In this document: positions 50,255 to 61,230 of the stretch, piece after piece | Numbering within the stretch: position 1 is the first letter of the stretch | How the letters are laid out: each line of letters opens with the position of its first letter | Assembly (NCBI GenBank): GCA_964019335.1 | Contig: OZ025672.1 | Coordinates: 558,001-622,000, forward strand | Reading direction: 5' to 3' | Length of the DNA: 64,000 bases | Origin: Diplonema japonicum | Taxonomy: Eukaryota; Euglenozoa; Diplonemea; Diplonemida; Diplonemidae | Made by a program: the position numbers and the translations under genes | The notes under the pieces: model-generated | Told to the model about the DNA's origin: nothing | The model's input: only the letters and a program-made list of their open reading frames with translations | Databases searched by the model: none

Positions 50255-52770
50255 TTATTTTAGACTATTGCAAGCAAGTTGCAGGTCGTAGTCGGCACGC
50301 AGCTTCCCATCTGTCAACACCGTGCGTGCCTGTGAGGTGCTTGTATTGTTGGTCAGCATACCTCTCCTATCTCTTTGAACAATTTTTCGTTCAAGTTGCG
50401 TGTGTCGACGTTGTGGCACCTGTCTGGGTGGTATTTCAAAGCCAGGTCCTTGTACTTCCTCATCACTGTTGGTGCATCAGCATTTCTGTCGAGCCCCATA
50501 ATCCTATAGTAGTTGTTGCTGCTTGTGTGTGAAGCAGCGGCAGGGAAGTTGTTGATGAAGTTCGTGTTGCTAATGCTCCCCTGGCTGTGGTGTCTTCTTG
50601 CACCTGCAGACGACGGGCGTGACCCTGCCGCGGAGGAAGGCCTGGACGATGACCTTAGAGAGTCTCTCTTTCTTTGTACTTCACGCAGCTCTGACAAGTA
50701 CGAAGGATTTAGTTGTGCCGCTAGCTCTAGATCACGCACTGCGGCGTCTAAGTTGCCCAGATCCTGATAGGCATGGCTCCTTCTGGCGTAGGCCTTAACG
50801 TTGGTACAGTCCTCGTTGATGGCTGCTGTACAGTCTTTGATTGCCTCGCTGGGATTGCCCATCATCAGGAGGGCGGCAGCCCTGTTGTTGAAGGTGACGC
50901 TCTTCAGCCTGTGGTTAGCGGGGTCGAGGTGCAGGCATTGAGTGTAATACTGGTACGCTTCACTCCACTTGCCAGATCGGTAATTCGCAGAGGCTTCCCT
51001 ATTATTCACTTCAAAAGAGTTCACAAATCTCAAAAGTTGGGTTGCCTCCTTGTGGTCTGGAGAGTACTTCAGTGCTTCCTTCAAACGCTGTGCCGCTGCT
51101 GAGACATACAAGTGTCCCGAGAAGAAAGACGCCCTTCCAAGTAGCGTGAGCTGGTCAGATAGTGTTGATGGGTTGATCCCCAGCTCGTTGTTGACCAGCG
51201 TCTTGTCAACTTGCTTCTGTGTGATGCTCACCATGTGCCCTAGCTCCACTCTAGCCATCACAGGGTCAACGTAGGTCAGCGCCCACAATCTGAGCTGCTG
51301 CAATGCTTCTTCCTTAACACTCTCCCCGGCAAGCTCGGCATAATGAAGAGCATCCGCCCACTTCCCCTGGTCGGCGGTGTTCTTGCACTGTTCAACGAAT
51401 GTCACAGCCTTCAAGTCACTGTCGATCTTCTCCTCCATCCCTGTCAGTTCGCTGTCGCTGCGGTCGGCGTTCTGCTGCCTGACCAGCTGCAGAGCTGTGT
51501 GATAGTACCTCCTTGCGGCCCTGGGCTGATACTGAAGCAGCAGGGCCTTGCCTGCCCTGAAGTGTGCTTTTGCATAAAGAGGGTCAACATGGATGGCGGC
51601 CTGGCAGTCGGTGAGACATTTGTCGAAGTAACCCAGCATCAAATATGCAGCTGCCCTGTTACAGTGTACAGTCGCATTCCAAATATCGATCTTCAGTGCC
51701 TTGTTGTAGCACTGTACGGCCTCCGCGTATTTCCTGCATTGGTAGGCTGCATTGCCTTCTGTTTTGAGTTTCTGAACTTGAATAGCGTTACGCTGCTGTG
51801 TTTCTAAGTCACCCACTTGGATGTCAGTGGGTGAGTGCGGTTCTATTGGCGTGAGAGCTCTTGTGTCAGCAGAGGGTAACTCGCTCTGTGAAACCGGCAC
51901 TGCCGTGTTGGCGACTTCCTTCACAGAAGTGAACCAGTCCTTTTCCTCAAGGACTTCTTTGACAATGCTCTCTGTTCTGGTGATGCTGGCGCTTTTCGGT
52001 CTCGGTGGGAGATCTGATTTCCTATTCGTGTTCTTCTCTTTGTCCCTCTCCCTCTCGTGTTCCCTGTTCTCCTCGGCGATTGCAAGATCTGCGATGAAAT
52101 CATCCAAGCCCTCCTTGAAGCCCTCTTCCCTTTCCTTCATACGCTTTTGCTTGAAAATGTGTAATAATTCTGCATGTCTCAGCTGTTTTTGAGTGTCATG
52201 CTGTTGTTTCCAGTTCTCCTTCACCCACGATGATTGCTTTTCCTTAATCTTTTGGTCGAGTTCCTTCCTACGTTCCGTGTCCTCCTGGTGCTTAGGGGTT
52301 TCCTTGTCGCCTTCAATGGTTTTGTAGCCCTGTCCCTGCCCTTGCTGACCCTGTCCGTCGGCCGTTTTGAACACTTTACTGCGATCAAGCAAGTCCTTCT
52401 TGCATTTGACAATCTCCCTTTCCAATGTTGATGGTGGCGGGTTGTTCGCGGACCACACTCCTGTAGATGTGTCCGTGTCCGCCTTTGAAGTAGTTAACGT
52501 GCCAAGCACCTTGCGGCGGGGCTTTGCACTGGCCTGGCTTTCTGTCTCTCTCGACCTATCTGGACCCCTCTGAGGTGTTGGCGTACTCACTGATGGCTGC
52601 GGTGATGGTGAAACGCCATTCCTCCATTTCCTTGCCCACGAACTCCCCTGCTGTCTGCCAGGGAGTGGTGTGCCTGCAGATCTTAAGCGCCTCCTTTCAG
52701 TCGAATTCAAAGAAAACGTTGACAGCATGTGGTCGAAGCCCTGTGCTGTGTCCACGGAACTAGTACACAT
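50255..52770 (-). CDS. TPR-DnaJ co-chaperone (DNAJC7/TPR2-like)
   Basis: Hsp70/Hsp90 co-chaperone. Exons 52770-50362 and 50329-50255 give 827 aa. Residues 1-~310 are disordered and charged with a coiled coil (~170-250). Two TPR clusters follow: ~335-465 (NAAYQCRKYAEAVQCYNKAL, NRAAAYLMLGYFDKCLTDCQ) and ~600-715 (SANYRSGKWSEAYQYYTQCL, NNRAAALLMMGNPSEAIKDC). The C-terminal J domain (~745-820) has YYRIMGLDRNADAP, KYHPDR with the HPD triad, and ends ARTVLTDGKLRADYD, which is completed only by the 32-nt intron. The layout matches human DNAJC7 but with a long N-terminal extension. The start is the ATG at 52770; a further short upstream exon cannot be excluded. Confidence 0.9.
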
Positions 52771-53244
52771 ACCGCAGTTGTGCCTCGTCGTGTCCCACGC
52801 CTCGTCCTGTCAGCTGATGGCCTTCTCGGCACCGACTTCTGTTGAAATATGTCAACGTGAATACACAATACCTGGCCAAGGTCTCGTGAAGTCTGGCCCC
52901 ATTTGTAAAGGATATCACTCGGCATCACTCACAACATATTCCTGGGTGCTTACTATCATCGGAGGGTGCCGTTATTTGACAACAACTTAAACAGAATGTG
53001 CAAGAGCACTAATGATCTATACAAAGAGTGCGAACAACAGTTAACCAGCACAACACAAACTTATGTCGCTGGCCTGTCGCAGCATTGCCAGTTCATAGTC
53101 GTTAACTACCACGAGCAACATGCTGAGTGCCTTTAGTCTTCCGTGTAAGTGCTAACTAGCAGCATTCGCCTGTGGTAGGCAAGCTGTCCGGCAATCAAAT
53201 GCCCGATTTGCTGGTTGCGGCAGAGACAAGAAAAAAGCACCAAA
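52771..53244. other. Intergenic, possible 5' leader sequence
   Basis: 474 bp between two genes. A CATATTTCAACAG acceptor-like site lies ~80 nt upstream of the DnaJ gene ATG, on the minus strand. No gene seen. Confidence 0.5.
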
Positions 53245-55146
53245 TTACAACAAGCCCCCCACATCGTATCCTACTCTTGCAAGCTCAAGGATCTTATCTA
53301 GTCTTTCGTTCTCTTCTTGTTTTGCACGTATCTGCATTAGTGTCATACTATTACTGTTGCATACTACAGAAATTTGGTCCTCCTTACTCCGGGGTCTTTC
53401 GTGTGGCTGTGGCGATTCTTTTGTTATATTCAGTTCTTTTAATAACTCTGAAGGCGGCGGTGCCAAGGGGGACATGCTCCTCTGGGGGGAGCCAATGAGA
53501 GGGGAGGGACTGCCTTTAATTGACATGACGATGCTGCCTGTTTGTGTATCGAGGATAACACCGCTCTGATGGGGGTTGGGTATTACAGGCGGTGAATAGA
53601 AGGGTGACGAGGCATTATATTCCGAACCCCGTGGAGAGCCTTGGTGCACGGTGCTGACCGTGGTGTTGCTGGTATCGGCAGGAAGCAGGGGGGTGAGGTG
53701 AGACGGTGAAGTTAGCTGGTTGGGGCTACCGCCCATTCCGAAAACCCCTCTATAGTGTGAATAGCTGATTTCTATGTCAACAGGCTTTTCCAAGTCTTTT
53801 ACCCTTGGGCTTGGCACCTTCTTTGCAAGGGGTGGCAGAGGTGGTGCTGCTTCCACAGCGATGGGGGTTGTTCTTCCTGATTCACCGGAGAGCTGCCTTT
53901 CCTGTACTCTCTTAAGCAACCCCGGTGCTGGAGCCGGTGCTTGCCCTGGACCGAGAGCAGGTGATGCTGCAGACTCAGGAGACGTACCTGCCTTAAGGGC
54001 TGGTTTTGGGAAACTCGGTGCCATTTCTTGATCCATGGGTCTGGCGCGTAGTTCATCATCAAATGTAGGCTGTTGCTTCCCCTTGCAGTACATGTACAGC
54101 ACGTACAAAACACAGAGCACTACCAGGACGGCAACAAGAGGGATGATGATGTACAACACAATACTTTCATCATCTGAACTCGAAATGTTGTCGGGCAGTG
54201 TCAGGGTCAGTGAGTTCGACGCAGTGTTGACAGCTGGCTGCGTTGGTGGTTGGACTGGTGGCAGTACTGGTGGCTGAAGTGTGTCTTCGCTCATAGTGAA
54301 GATTCTGTCTATGGTGCCAAAGGCGTACACCGTCCCTGACAGTGCTGCGACGGACTTGGTGGCGTTCTCGGGCAGATCAAATCTATCAACAAAGCGAAGA
54401 GAGCTGGAAAGCCTGTGTGCAGCGCTTCCGCTGACTATGACAACAAGGTCTTCTCCAGGGACAACGCTGATAGCGTCCACCTGAACGTCATATGTAGCAG
54501 AAGACACATATTGGTCAAGTAAAGTGAGGTTGCCGCTCTTTGTGATAGCAAGCAGGGTAGTGTTGCTGTTGGTGTAGAGCTGCGTAAAAGGCGTGCCCGC
54601 AACATTGTAGGTCTGGATCGTTGCCGTGTCGAAGTCGTACAAACTGAGGGAAGTTGAATCGGAAAAATAAACACTGGAACCTGAAGCAGCAGCAAGTGCG
54701 GTTACATTGGGAAGGGGAGAGGACAGATAGACTGGGTCGGCAGAGGAATTGGAAAGATTGAGTAGAACAAGAAAGCTATCAACGAGAGCGAAAAGCATTT
54801 GGCTGTCTTCATCAATTGTTACATCTTGTATTGTATCGCTCAAGGTTAAGTCTCGTTGCAACACAGGTGTGGTTGGGGAAGCAGTCTCAAGGATCACAAG
54901 GTGGTCCGACTCATAAGCGGCAACGTATCCCTCTACAGACACACCACTGCTGACGGGCCCCGTTTGAATATTCATTCCTTCGCTAAGTTGTCCGTTATTG
55001 TCCACACTGAATACACTAATGCTCTGCTCTTTCACGGCATACAGTGTACCCTTTCCCACACTCACAACATCCCGCAACCCACTCACCGCAGTGTTGTCCC
55101 TTTCGGTGACTTCTGCCAAAACTGCAACAACTAGTAACACATGCAT
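53245..55146 (-). CDS. Beta-propeller-like type I membrane protein, unknown
   Basis: 633 aa, single exon. The N-terminal MHVLLVVAVLAEV is a likely signal sequence. Residues ~20-300 are repetitive beta-strand units (for example LYAVKEQSISVFSVDNNG, LFALVDSFLVLLNLSNSS, LLAITKSGNLTLLDQY) that look like a six- or seven-bladed propeller, with several N-glycosylation sites. A single transmembrane span, IVLYIIIPLVAVLVVLCVLY, follows near 335. The ~270-residue cytoplasmic tail is Pro/Ser-rich with many SP motifs, suggesting phosphorylation or SH3/WW ligand function. Could be a cell-surface adhesion or sensor protein; no homologue recognised. Confidence 0.75.
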   Translation of the reverse strand: MHVLLVVAVLAEVTERDNTAVSGLRDVVSVGKGTLYAVKEQSISVFSVDNNGQLSEGMNIQTGPVSSGVSVEGYVAAYESDHLVILETASPTTPVLQRDLTLSDTIQDVTIDEDSQMLFALVDSFLVLLNLSNSSADPVYLSSPLPNVTALAAASGSSVYFSDSTSLSLYDFDTATIQTYNVAGTPFTQLYTNSNTTLLAITKSGNLTLLDQYVSSATYDVQVDAISVVPGEDLVVIVSGSAAHRLSSSLRFVDRFDLPENATKSVAALSGTVYAFGTIDRIFTMSEDTLQPPVLPPVQPPTQPAVNTASNSLTLTLPDNISSSDDESIVLYIIIPLVAVLVVLCVLYVLYMYCKGKQQPTFDDELRARPMDQEMAPSFPKPALKAGTSPESAASPALGPGQAPAPAPGLLKRVQERQLSGESGRTTPIAVEAAPPLPPLAKKVPSPRVKDLEKPVDIEISYSHYRGVFGMGGSPNQLTSPSHLTPLLPADTSNTTVSTVHQGSPRGSEYNASSPFYSPPVIPNPHQSGVILDTQTGSIVMSIKGSPSPLIGSPQRSMSPLAPPPSELLKELNITKESPQPHERPRSKEDQISVVCNSNSMTLMQIRAKQEENERLDKILELARVGYDVGGLL

Positions 55147-55226
55147 CCCCTGGAGTGATAGTAATGACTTCTGTAAATTACAACAACATAACAGTAATTG
55201 CCTATAGCACCCTTACAGGCGGTGTA

Positions 55227-56499
55227 TCAGCCGTCAAGCGACGTCTTGAGCTCATCCAAAAAGAAGCTTGCTGCCTTTTTCGCGGAACTACCTTCCCAAA
55301 TATATACTTGCCCTGCTTTTAGGTCAGGCGAAAGGTCAGGGTCCGCCTCTCCGAGCAAACACACTCCTGTCGTCCTCAACAGGCCCCTTATTATCCCACC
55401 TGCACCGGAGGCGCCTGTCACTAAACAGCCTATCACAGGCCCTTTTCCAAACAGCGCACTCCTCTGTTTGAATTGCTTCCCGAACTTGCTACGTTCAGTA
55501 AATAACTTCTCTAAACTGGTGTCATCTATGGCCCCAAACTCCCTTGTTGCAGCAAGGTCCAGCGCCTTCCCCCCATAGCCGCCCTATTGTGATGGTTAAT
55601 TGCTGGTTCTGAATTCGCATACCGAGAAATGTCCTGTGACAAGGCTAGCTACATGGCCCAACGAGGGACTGAATAGCACGAAGCACCCATCGTCCTTCCT
55701 AATGCCAGAAGTGAGGGGCACCATAACCTGTTCAGAAACCTCTCCCTCACCGTCAAGTTCCTTCAGCATATTTTTCCAGGGCCTGTCTTGCATGGACATG
55801 ATGTCGTCAGGTGTGGTGCTCACAGGCAGAACCTTAGGGGCAGACCCTGTCCCGAAGTCATCATAGTTGTACCATCCATTGTCAAACAAGGAGAGTTGAC
55901 ACCGAGAAAACTGAGCTGTATATGTTCTGCATATTTTGTACCCACTACATACTTGGGAGCTGGAAATAGTTCAAGTTCCAACAGGCAACAGAGAGACCTT
56001 TGCAGCACTCAAGCACTGCTCTCCGTGGGACGTACATCATGAGCTTCGTGTCATTACATTGGTAGAGTCTCACCTGAGAGGCTGCAAGGATAAAACGGTT
56101 ATTCTTGGAGTTCCTGATAAAGACAGACCCCACGCAGGGTGCGATGAAAAACCTGCAGTTCTCGCAGTTGTCGATCTGAACCTGTGACGTGATGTCTAGC
56201 ACGTAGAAGTCGCACCCGTTGCACTTGTCGAAAGTGATGTCGTAGCCATCAAGCTCGCCTGGCATCCACACCCTGGTCTCCCCTTCTAGCTCCACCGAGT
56301 TCAAATGCTTTTCCATCTTCGCTCTCCCCTCAGCAGCTGTCTCGCCTTCCTCTCTGAACCTTGCAATGAACTCATCCTTGCCAGGGCCCTTCCACCTCTT
56401 CTCCTCCACGCAGTCATACGACCATTTGAACTGCCTCCTGTCTCTGCCCTTTTCCGCTTTTTCGAGTTCATCTTTATCTTTGGAGCCAAGGCAGCCCAT
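55227..56499 (-). CDS. RP2: RP2 (retinitis pigmentosa 2) homologue, ARL3 GAP
   Basis: GTPase-activating protein for ARL3 in ciliary lipid-protein trafficking. Exons 56499-55953, 55915-55623 and 55583-55227 give 398 aa. N-terminal MGCLGS is the dual myristoylation/palmitoylation signal found in human RP2. The TBCC/CARP beta-helix follows: GYDITFDKCNGCDFYVLDIT, VQIDNCENCRFFIAPCVGSV, FIRNSKNNRFILAASQ and VRLYQCND with the arginine-finger position Arg. TQFSRCQLSLFDNGWYNYDD is continuous with human RP2 only after the 37-nt intron. The C-terminal NDK-like domain (~285-398; GAGGIIRGLLRTTGVCLLG) is complete. Implies a cilium/flagellum. Confidence 0.92.
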
Positions 56500-56783
56500 T
56501 GTGAGTGTCTATATGACTTTGTGTCTCATCAAGCTGTTGAGTGAAATGAAATATAAGATAACAAGCACCAATGAGAACCACCTAAGGCAGTACTGTTTGC
56601 CGGTTCCAGGTCGGGTATGCCCTAACAAAAAGATTGGCAGCGCCCTTCACAGGCAAACGAACTAAACTCAAAAAGTGTCTTGTCCCAGGAGAGGCTAAGG
56701 GCCGCCTGGTGGTGAGACAGAGGTACTAGCAACACTAGGTGCCGATAATAATAATCTGCTCGGCCGTCTCGACACTGTCATAT

Positions 56784-57761
56784 CTATCTAATGGGGACCC
56801 TGAACGGGGACGTGCGCTGGTTCCTCCCGCTTGTTTCGAAAGCGGCCATCGCAGAAGGCGAGAAGCCAGTCATAGATCTATGCAGTTGCCGCAGGTTTGG
56901 GGACGAAGAGACTCTGCGCCTAGGTGGCGTAGCAGACACAGCCCTCGGGGGTGACGACAGGGAAGGGATAGGGACTGGGTGTGGGGATTGGGATCTCATG
57001 GGTTTTGTGTTGACGGGATGGTCAGTCTCTTTGAGAAGCATCCACCCAGGTGGCTTCACGGCGCCCACTGGAGCTAGCTCGGCGATGGCCTGCAAGGTGT
57101 ATTTACTCTGAAGGTTGCCCCTTGCCTCGTATGTGCTCCCCCTAAGGTGCAGGAGACTCTCTTCAAGGTCGTTCTTTTTGTCTGTTGCGATGTCCAACCT
57201 CTGCCTCAGTACTTTGACGTCATCGCCGTTTACATTACTTCGCAGCAGCATCGCCGAGGCTACTGCTTCGCACTCATTGATCACAGTCTGTACTTCGGTT
57301 AGCCCTTTCGCAAGCTTCGTATGTTCACTTTGTCGCTCGTCCCACTTCTTCTCCATCTCCCGTCCGATCTCTTCCTCTTTCTGTGTAAGCAATTGGTGCA
57401 GCTTTTTGAACTCGGCACTCAGTACATCCACAGCTTTAAGAATAGTCTGCTCTTCCTTGTGAGTGATCTCTTTCAGCTCCCTCTGCAGCACGCTTGAGGT
57501 GCCAAGCTCTCTCCTGCAGTCTTTTGTTATTTGCGTCAACAATGACCAGTCTTCGTCGCCCTCTTGGAGGCATCCTGGGTACAGCTCGCTGGAATACTCC
57601 ACATCGTTATAACTACAGCTTCTCACCACCTCAAGGGAGTGTCCCTTCAAGGCCTCGATTTGGTGGAGTTTGTTGGAGCAAGAAGAACAATAGAGCATCA
57701 TCCCACACTCGGCGCACATCACGTCTCCCTCCTGCGCCTCACACATGTTGCACACGCCCAT
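56784..57761 (-). CDS. B-box zinc-finger coiled-coil protein
   Basis: 325 aa, single exon. The N-terminal CNMCEAQEGDVMCAECGMML with CSSCSNKLHQ and a further His is a B-box-type zinc finger. A coiled coil (~95-220; LKEITHKEEQTILKAVDVLS) and a Ser/Pro-rich basic C-terminus (SPPRAVSATPPRRR) follow. There is no RING, so it is not a complete TRIM protein. B-box-coiled-coil proteins commonly self-assemble or bind microtubules. The start ATG is 5 nt after an AAAG acceptor. Confidence 0.8.
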   Translation of the reverse strand: MGVCNMCEAQEGDVMCAECGMMLYCSSCSNKLHQIEALKGHSLEVVRSCSYNDVEYSSELYPGCLQEGDEDWSLLTQITKDCRRELGTSSVLQRELKEITHKEEQTILKAVDVLSAEFKKLHQLLTQKEEEIGREMEKKWDERQSEHTKLAKGLTEVQTVINECEAVASAMLLRSNVNGDDVKVLRQRLDIATDKKNDLEESLLHLRGSTYEARGNLQSKYTLQAIAELAPVGAVKPPGWMLLKETDHPVNTKPMRSQSPHPVPIPSLSSPPRAVSATPPRRRVSSSPNLRQLHRSMTGFSPSAMAAFETSGRNQRTSPFRVPIR

Positions 57762-58041
57762 CTTGCCTTTAAGTAGTTATGTCCAATGCCACAAGGTGGA
57801 GCAAGTACTGTACTTAGTCCACAGTTAAAATAAATAATAAAGAAAAGAAAAGACTGAAGACCTAGGTTACCAAGTACTGCCTAGATCACAGTCAAACTCT
57901 TGCCCAAAGCCTCCCAACTAATGGAACATATGAATGAATAAACAACACTTACAGACCGCTGGTGCATCACCATCTGCCTGTTCCACCGTACTAGTGCACT
58001 CATGTGCTTGTTTCGTATCTTCCTATATATTGTCTTGATAT

Positions 58042-58497
58042 TCAGCGGTCTCTGATTGGCCCCTTCAAAAAGGCCCAGCTAACACGAAGGATCTGGTCAT
58101 TCAGCTCGTTCCCGTCGACAGCGCGCATCGCCTGCTTGGCGGATTCCAGGTCCGCGTACTCAATAAGTGCATATCCTGTAATTAAGTAAAGGTAGCCAAC
58201 ACAAACCTTTCACGTAGCACGTGCATCTGTCAAGTGGCAGGTTGATGTTTTTTACTTCTCCGTATTCGTCAAAAAGTGACAGTAGTTCCTCTTCCGTTGC
58301 CTCCTCGTGAACACCTGCCACAAAGAGAATCCACCCTTCCACAGACTTTGCCGGCTCCTGTTGTCAGATGGCGTTGCCTTGTGTGCATACCTCCTCACCT
58401 TCTCCGTCACGTCGCTTCTGCATTCCTCGCGATCGAGCTGTGAGGGGTAGCTAGGCGGTGCGTACATACCGTACTCGTTGTCCGTATCAAAGTCCAT
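58042..58497 (-). CDS. RBM8A: Exon-junction-complex protein Y14 (RBM8A)
   Basis: Exons 58497-58399, 58357-58207 and 58175-58042 give 127 aa. The RRM reads EGWILFVAGVHEEATEEELL (RNP2 ILFVAGV), LFDEYGEVKNINLPLDRCT and, across a 31-nt intron, VKGYALIEYADLESAKQAM (RNP1). The signature 'GVHEEATEE' is diagnostic of Y14. N- and C-terminal extensions are short; the C-terminal RG-rich tail of animal Y14 is missing. Partners would be Magoh and eIF4A3. One intron uses the weaker donor GTGAGG and the other GTTTGT, unlike most introns here. Confidence 0.92.
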
Positions 58498-58705
58498 TTT
58501 ACTATATCGCACCTGAAAGAGCTGAAGGGTAAGACAATAAAGATATGAGTAAATAAGAGTAGCACAAAACATGGCCAAGAAAAAGCCTTCATGAACGACA
58601 GAAGTCCGATCTTGGTGTCACAAGCTGTGGATGGCTCAGTCCATCATTGGCCATGTCGTGCCAAGCTACTTGAATAATTACGTGTAAATTGTGTATAAGT
58701 TTAGC

Positions 58706-58963
58706 TCAAGCAAAGGCAGGGTCGTTGCGCACCCGCTGTGGCAACCCGCAGTCATCACAAGCGTACCCAGCTGGCATTACAAGAGAAGGGAACTGCCCAA
58801 CTTTCATGCTGGTGTAAGTGACAGGATACGGCCCCGTGTCAAGGTTCGGTATGTCAGGATGGCTTGCCCAGTCTAGCGACGGCGCTTTGATTCCAGTGTC
58901 TCTAGCATGTGCCTTTAAACCCCCCATGTCTGTTGTGTCGCTGGTACCACAAGCAAGTGCCAT
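58706..58963 (-). CDS. Small protein, 85 aa, unknown
   Basis: Starts at the ATG 12 nt after a CGATTTTCAG acceptor and ends at 58706. The frame stays open for ~19 more codons upstream without an ATG. Sequence shows MGGLKAHARDTGIKAPSLDW and a CDDCG pair. No recognised domain. A polypyrimidine-AG acceptor further upstream (TTTTTTTCTACTCGCG... TACAG near 59030) could instead be that of a 5' exon. Reasonable small gene, modest confidence. Confidence 0.45.
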   Translation of the reverse strand: MALACGTSDTTDMGGLKAHARDTGIKAPSLDWASHPDIPNLDTGPYPVTYTSMKVGQFPSLVMPAGYACDDCGLPQRVRNDPAFA

Positions 58964-59127
58964 TGTAATAATGTTCTGAAAATCGAATACTGCACCTATT
59001 CCAAGACCTAGTCGGTACACGGTACTTGGCTGTAGGCAACGCGAGTAGAAAAAAAGGTTATGTATATTATGAAACTTAGTTGTTTTTTTTAAATAAACTT
59101 CTTTTTTTTTAGGCTGGCCAGACCATT

Positions 59128-59217
59128 CTATCTTCTTTCTTTTTCAAGTGCTTCCTCACCTTTGTACTTAGTCAGGTTATAGGCATGCTGCGCAAGCTGC
59201 GTTGCACAAACGGGCAT
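59128..59217 (-). CDS. Possible 29-codon small ORF
   Basis: ATG-initiated MPVCATQLAQHAYNLTKYKG followed by EEALEKERR and a stop. Helical and charged, with a composition unlike the surrounding T/A-rich DNA. Might be an independent small protein or the first exon of the 58706-58963 gene, although the reading frames do not join under the visible splice sites. Confidence 0.25.
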   Translation of the reverse strand: MPVCATQLAQHAYNLTKYKGEEALEKERR

Positions 59218-59281
59218 GCGGAGTTAGTGACAGGTGAACGAAAGCATCAAGGAATCGATTACTAACATTCGATCTATCTAG

Positions 59282-61093
59282 CTATATATGGGGTCGCGCA
59301 AGACCTCGCCGTGAGTTCCCCCTTCCGCACGTGTCTACTGCTTCTCCGGGCGGTGTCCAGTAGGCCAACGAGTGGTACGGGTCCTACCAGAGTTAAGTTG
59401 TGACGCAACATACCGAGTATGCTCTGCCGCACTGCGTATAGGCAAGAGTGTAAAAGTGTCGCTCATCGAGCGTAAGGTATCCTTGGACACCTCGCTTCGT
59501 CGGCCAGTGGGGTGTGGGGAGCAACTGGTTGCTGTTGCATACAAGCATCTCTTCGTTGACATGCTTGCTTCCTGTCGAGTGGAACAATCCTGCAGGCAGC
59601 CTGCCATGCGTCCCTAATGCTGTAAAGTCAATTTTTGTTTTTGTCGTCTTCTTAACAGCGATGAACCCTGCAGTGCCAATATGCACAACAGGGGTATTCT
59701 TGAGCTTTTCAGCAACAAAAGTATGGAACGGTTTAAAGAAAGCAGTCGTAGACGCAACGAAGTATGTAATACTCCCTTCAGGACGCAGAGACAGTACGTG
59801 CTGCGCATGCTCAGGGGTGAAGGAACCATTCACAAATTGCGACTTGAGCTTCGGTTCCGTGGAACGTAAGGTGAGCTGGCATACGAACCTGCACCAGTCA
59901 TCAGGAAGGAAGGGGGAATAGATAAAAATACTTGCGCTTGGATCTACAGGTGAAGGAAGAGGTGTGGATAAGGTCGAGAGCTCTGTCACCAGCGAGTACA
60001 CATGCCACCATCCCCTCTTTTCTTTTTGAGGAATCAAGGTCCGTCCCATACAGTGCTGCGAAAGTACGTGGTGTAGCTTCCATTCTGTTTTACGGTGCCA
60101 GGGTAGCCACTGCCCACCTTGATCAGACTTCTTCTTATCTGGATGGCACATCACAGGCTGCGTTGGCATCTGACACCTTGACTTGCTCATAGACGGACCC
60201 CAAAACTCCTTCGGCAGAACTGTCCACCGCAGACCAGATTGTTTTGTAACTTCATTCAACAGCTCTTCTTGGTCCAGCATCCCTTTTATCCACTTCCCAT
60301 TGCACGTTATTTTGTTATACACAGTCTCAAAGAGACGCAAAGATGCAGCGTTGCATCTGATAGCTGCGATCGAAAACACAAGCGATTTTTTCCTCTTAAC
60401 AAACTCTTTTTTTATCAGTGGGTCGTAGGAGTCCACACCTTGGAAGGCTACATCGTGGCCATCCATGGCCCGCTCGACAAGGTGTGCCCATGGCCTGTAA
60501 AAGACAAGGTCGGTATCGATCACAACTACCAGTTTGTTCCAATTAGCCTTTATGATATTCATTATGAAATTTAGCTTAACAGGGTAGCTCCAACCGAAGG
60601 TCTTCATGTTGGGTTGAACATATAGGCTGTACTGCGGTACGCGAGGCTCGACGAGGCGCAGTGTGTGCTGGAGGAGATAAACGGAGTGGTTTGCAATGTC
60701 ATCGTAGAAGTAGTACACACCCTGTAGCGTGTTGTTCCCCTTTGTGTTCTTGTGCATGGATACAGGTTCCCCTCTCCAAGCGGTATCAGGCACGAATAAC
60801 TCGCTGCTCACTTCTGCCCCCTTTGCCTCGACACTTCGATGAATATACCAATCACGTGATCCAGCAGGCCAGGTTAAATCGGGGAGTTCAATCATTTCCA
60901 GTGGCACATTGACAGCCTCGTCTAAAAGCGGCATACCGCCCAAGGCAACTTGTTTGCTGGCCACAAACACTTTCTGACCCTCCTGCAGTGACAGCCCCGC
61001 ATCTTCCTCATTCGGTGTCAGTATGTTGAAAATACCAGGCACAACACCGCACAATGCGATGATTCCGATCACCCTGAACTTTATTGTGATCAT
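59282..61093 (-). CDS. Golgi-type glycosyltransferase (nucleotide-diphospho-sugar transferase)
   Basis: Exons 61093-59414 and 59383-59282 give 593 aa. Type II topology: an N-terminal signal-anchor (FRVIGIIALCGVVPGIFNIL). Residues ~150-330 contain the GT core NKLVVVIDTDLVFYRPWA with a DTD (DxD-type, Mn2+/nucleotide-binding) motif, and AFQGVDSYDP, MLDQEELLNE and VLPKEFWGP typical of the nucleotid_trans fold. A second, repeat-like half (~400-560) is unassigned. The final intron (30 nt, GTATGT...GTAG) is the shortest in the window; the last exon adds 33 residues. Sugar and acceptor unknown. An out-of-frame micro-uORF (ATG to TGA, 4 codons) precedes the start. Confidence 0.82.
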
Positions 61094-61230
61094 GTTTGTG
61101 GCATGTGTTCCTGAAGGTGCTCTGACTGATGTTGAGTAGCTTGCAGTTTATCAGGTAGGTTTTTCTATTGATCTACACAATACAAAAAGAGGGGGAGATA
61201 TAATAAGATTTACAATTCTATTTAATTTCC

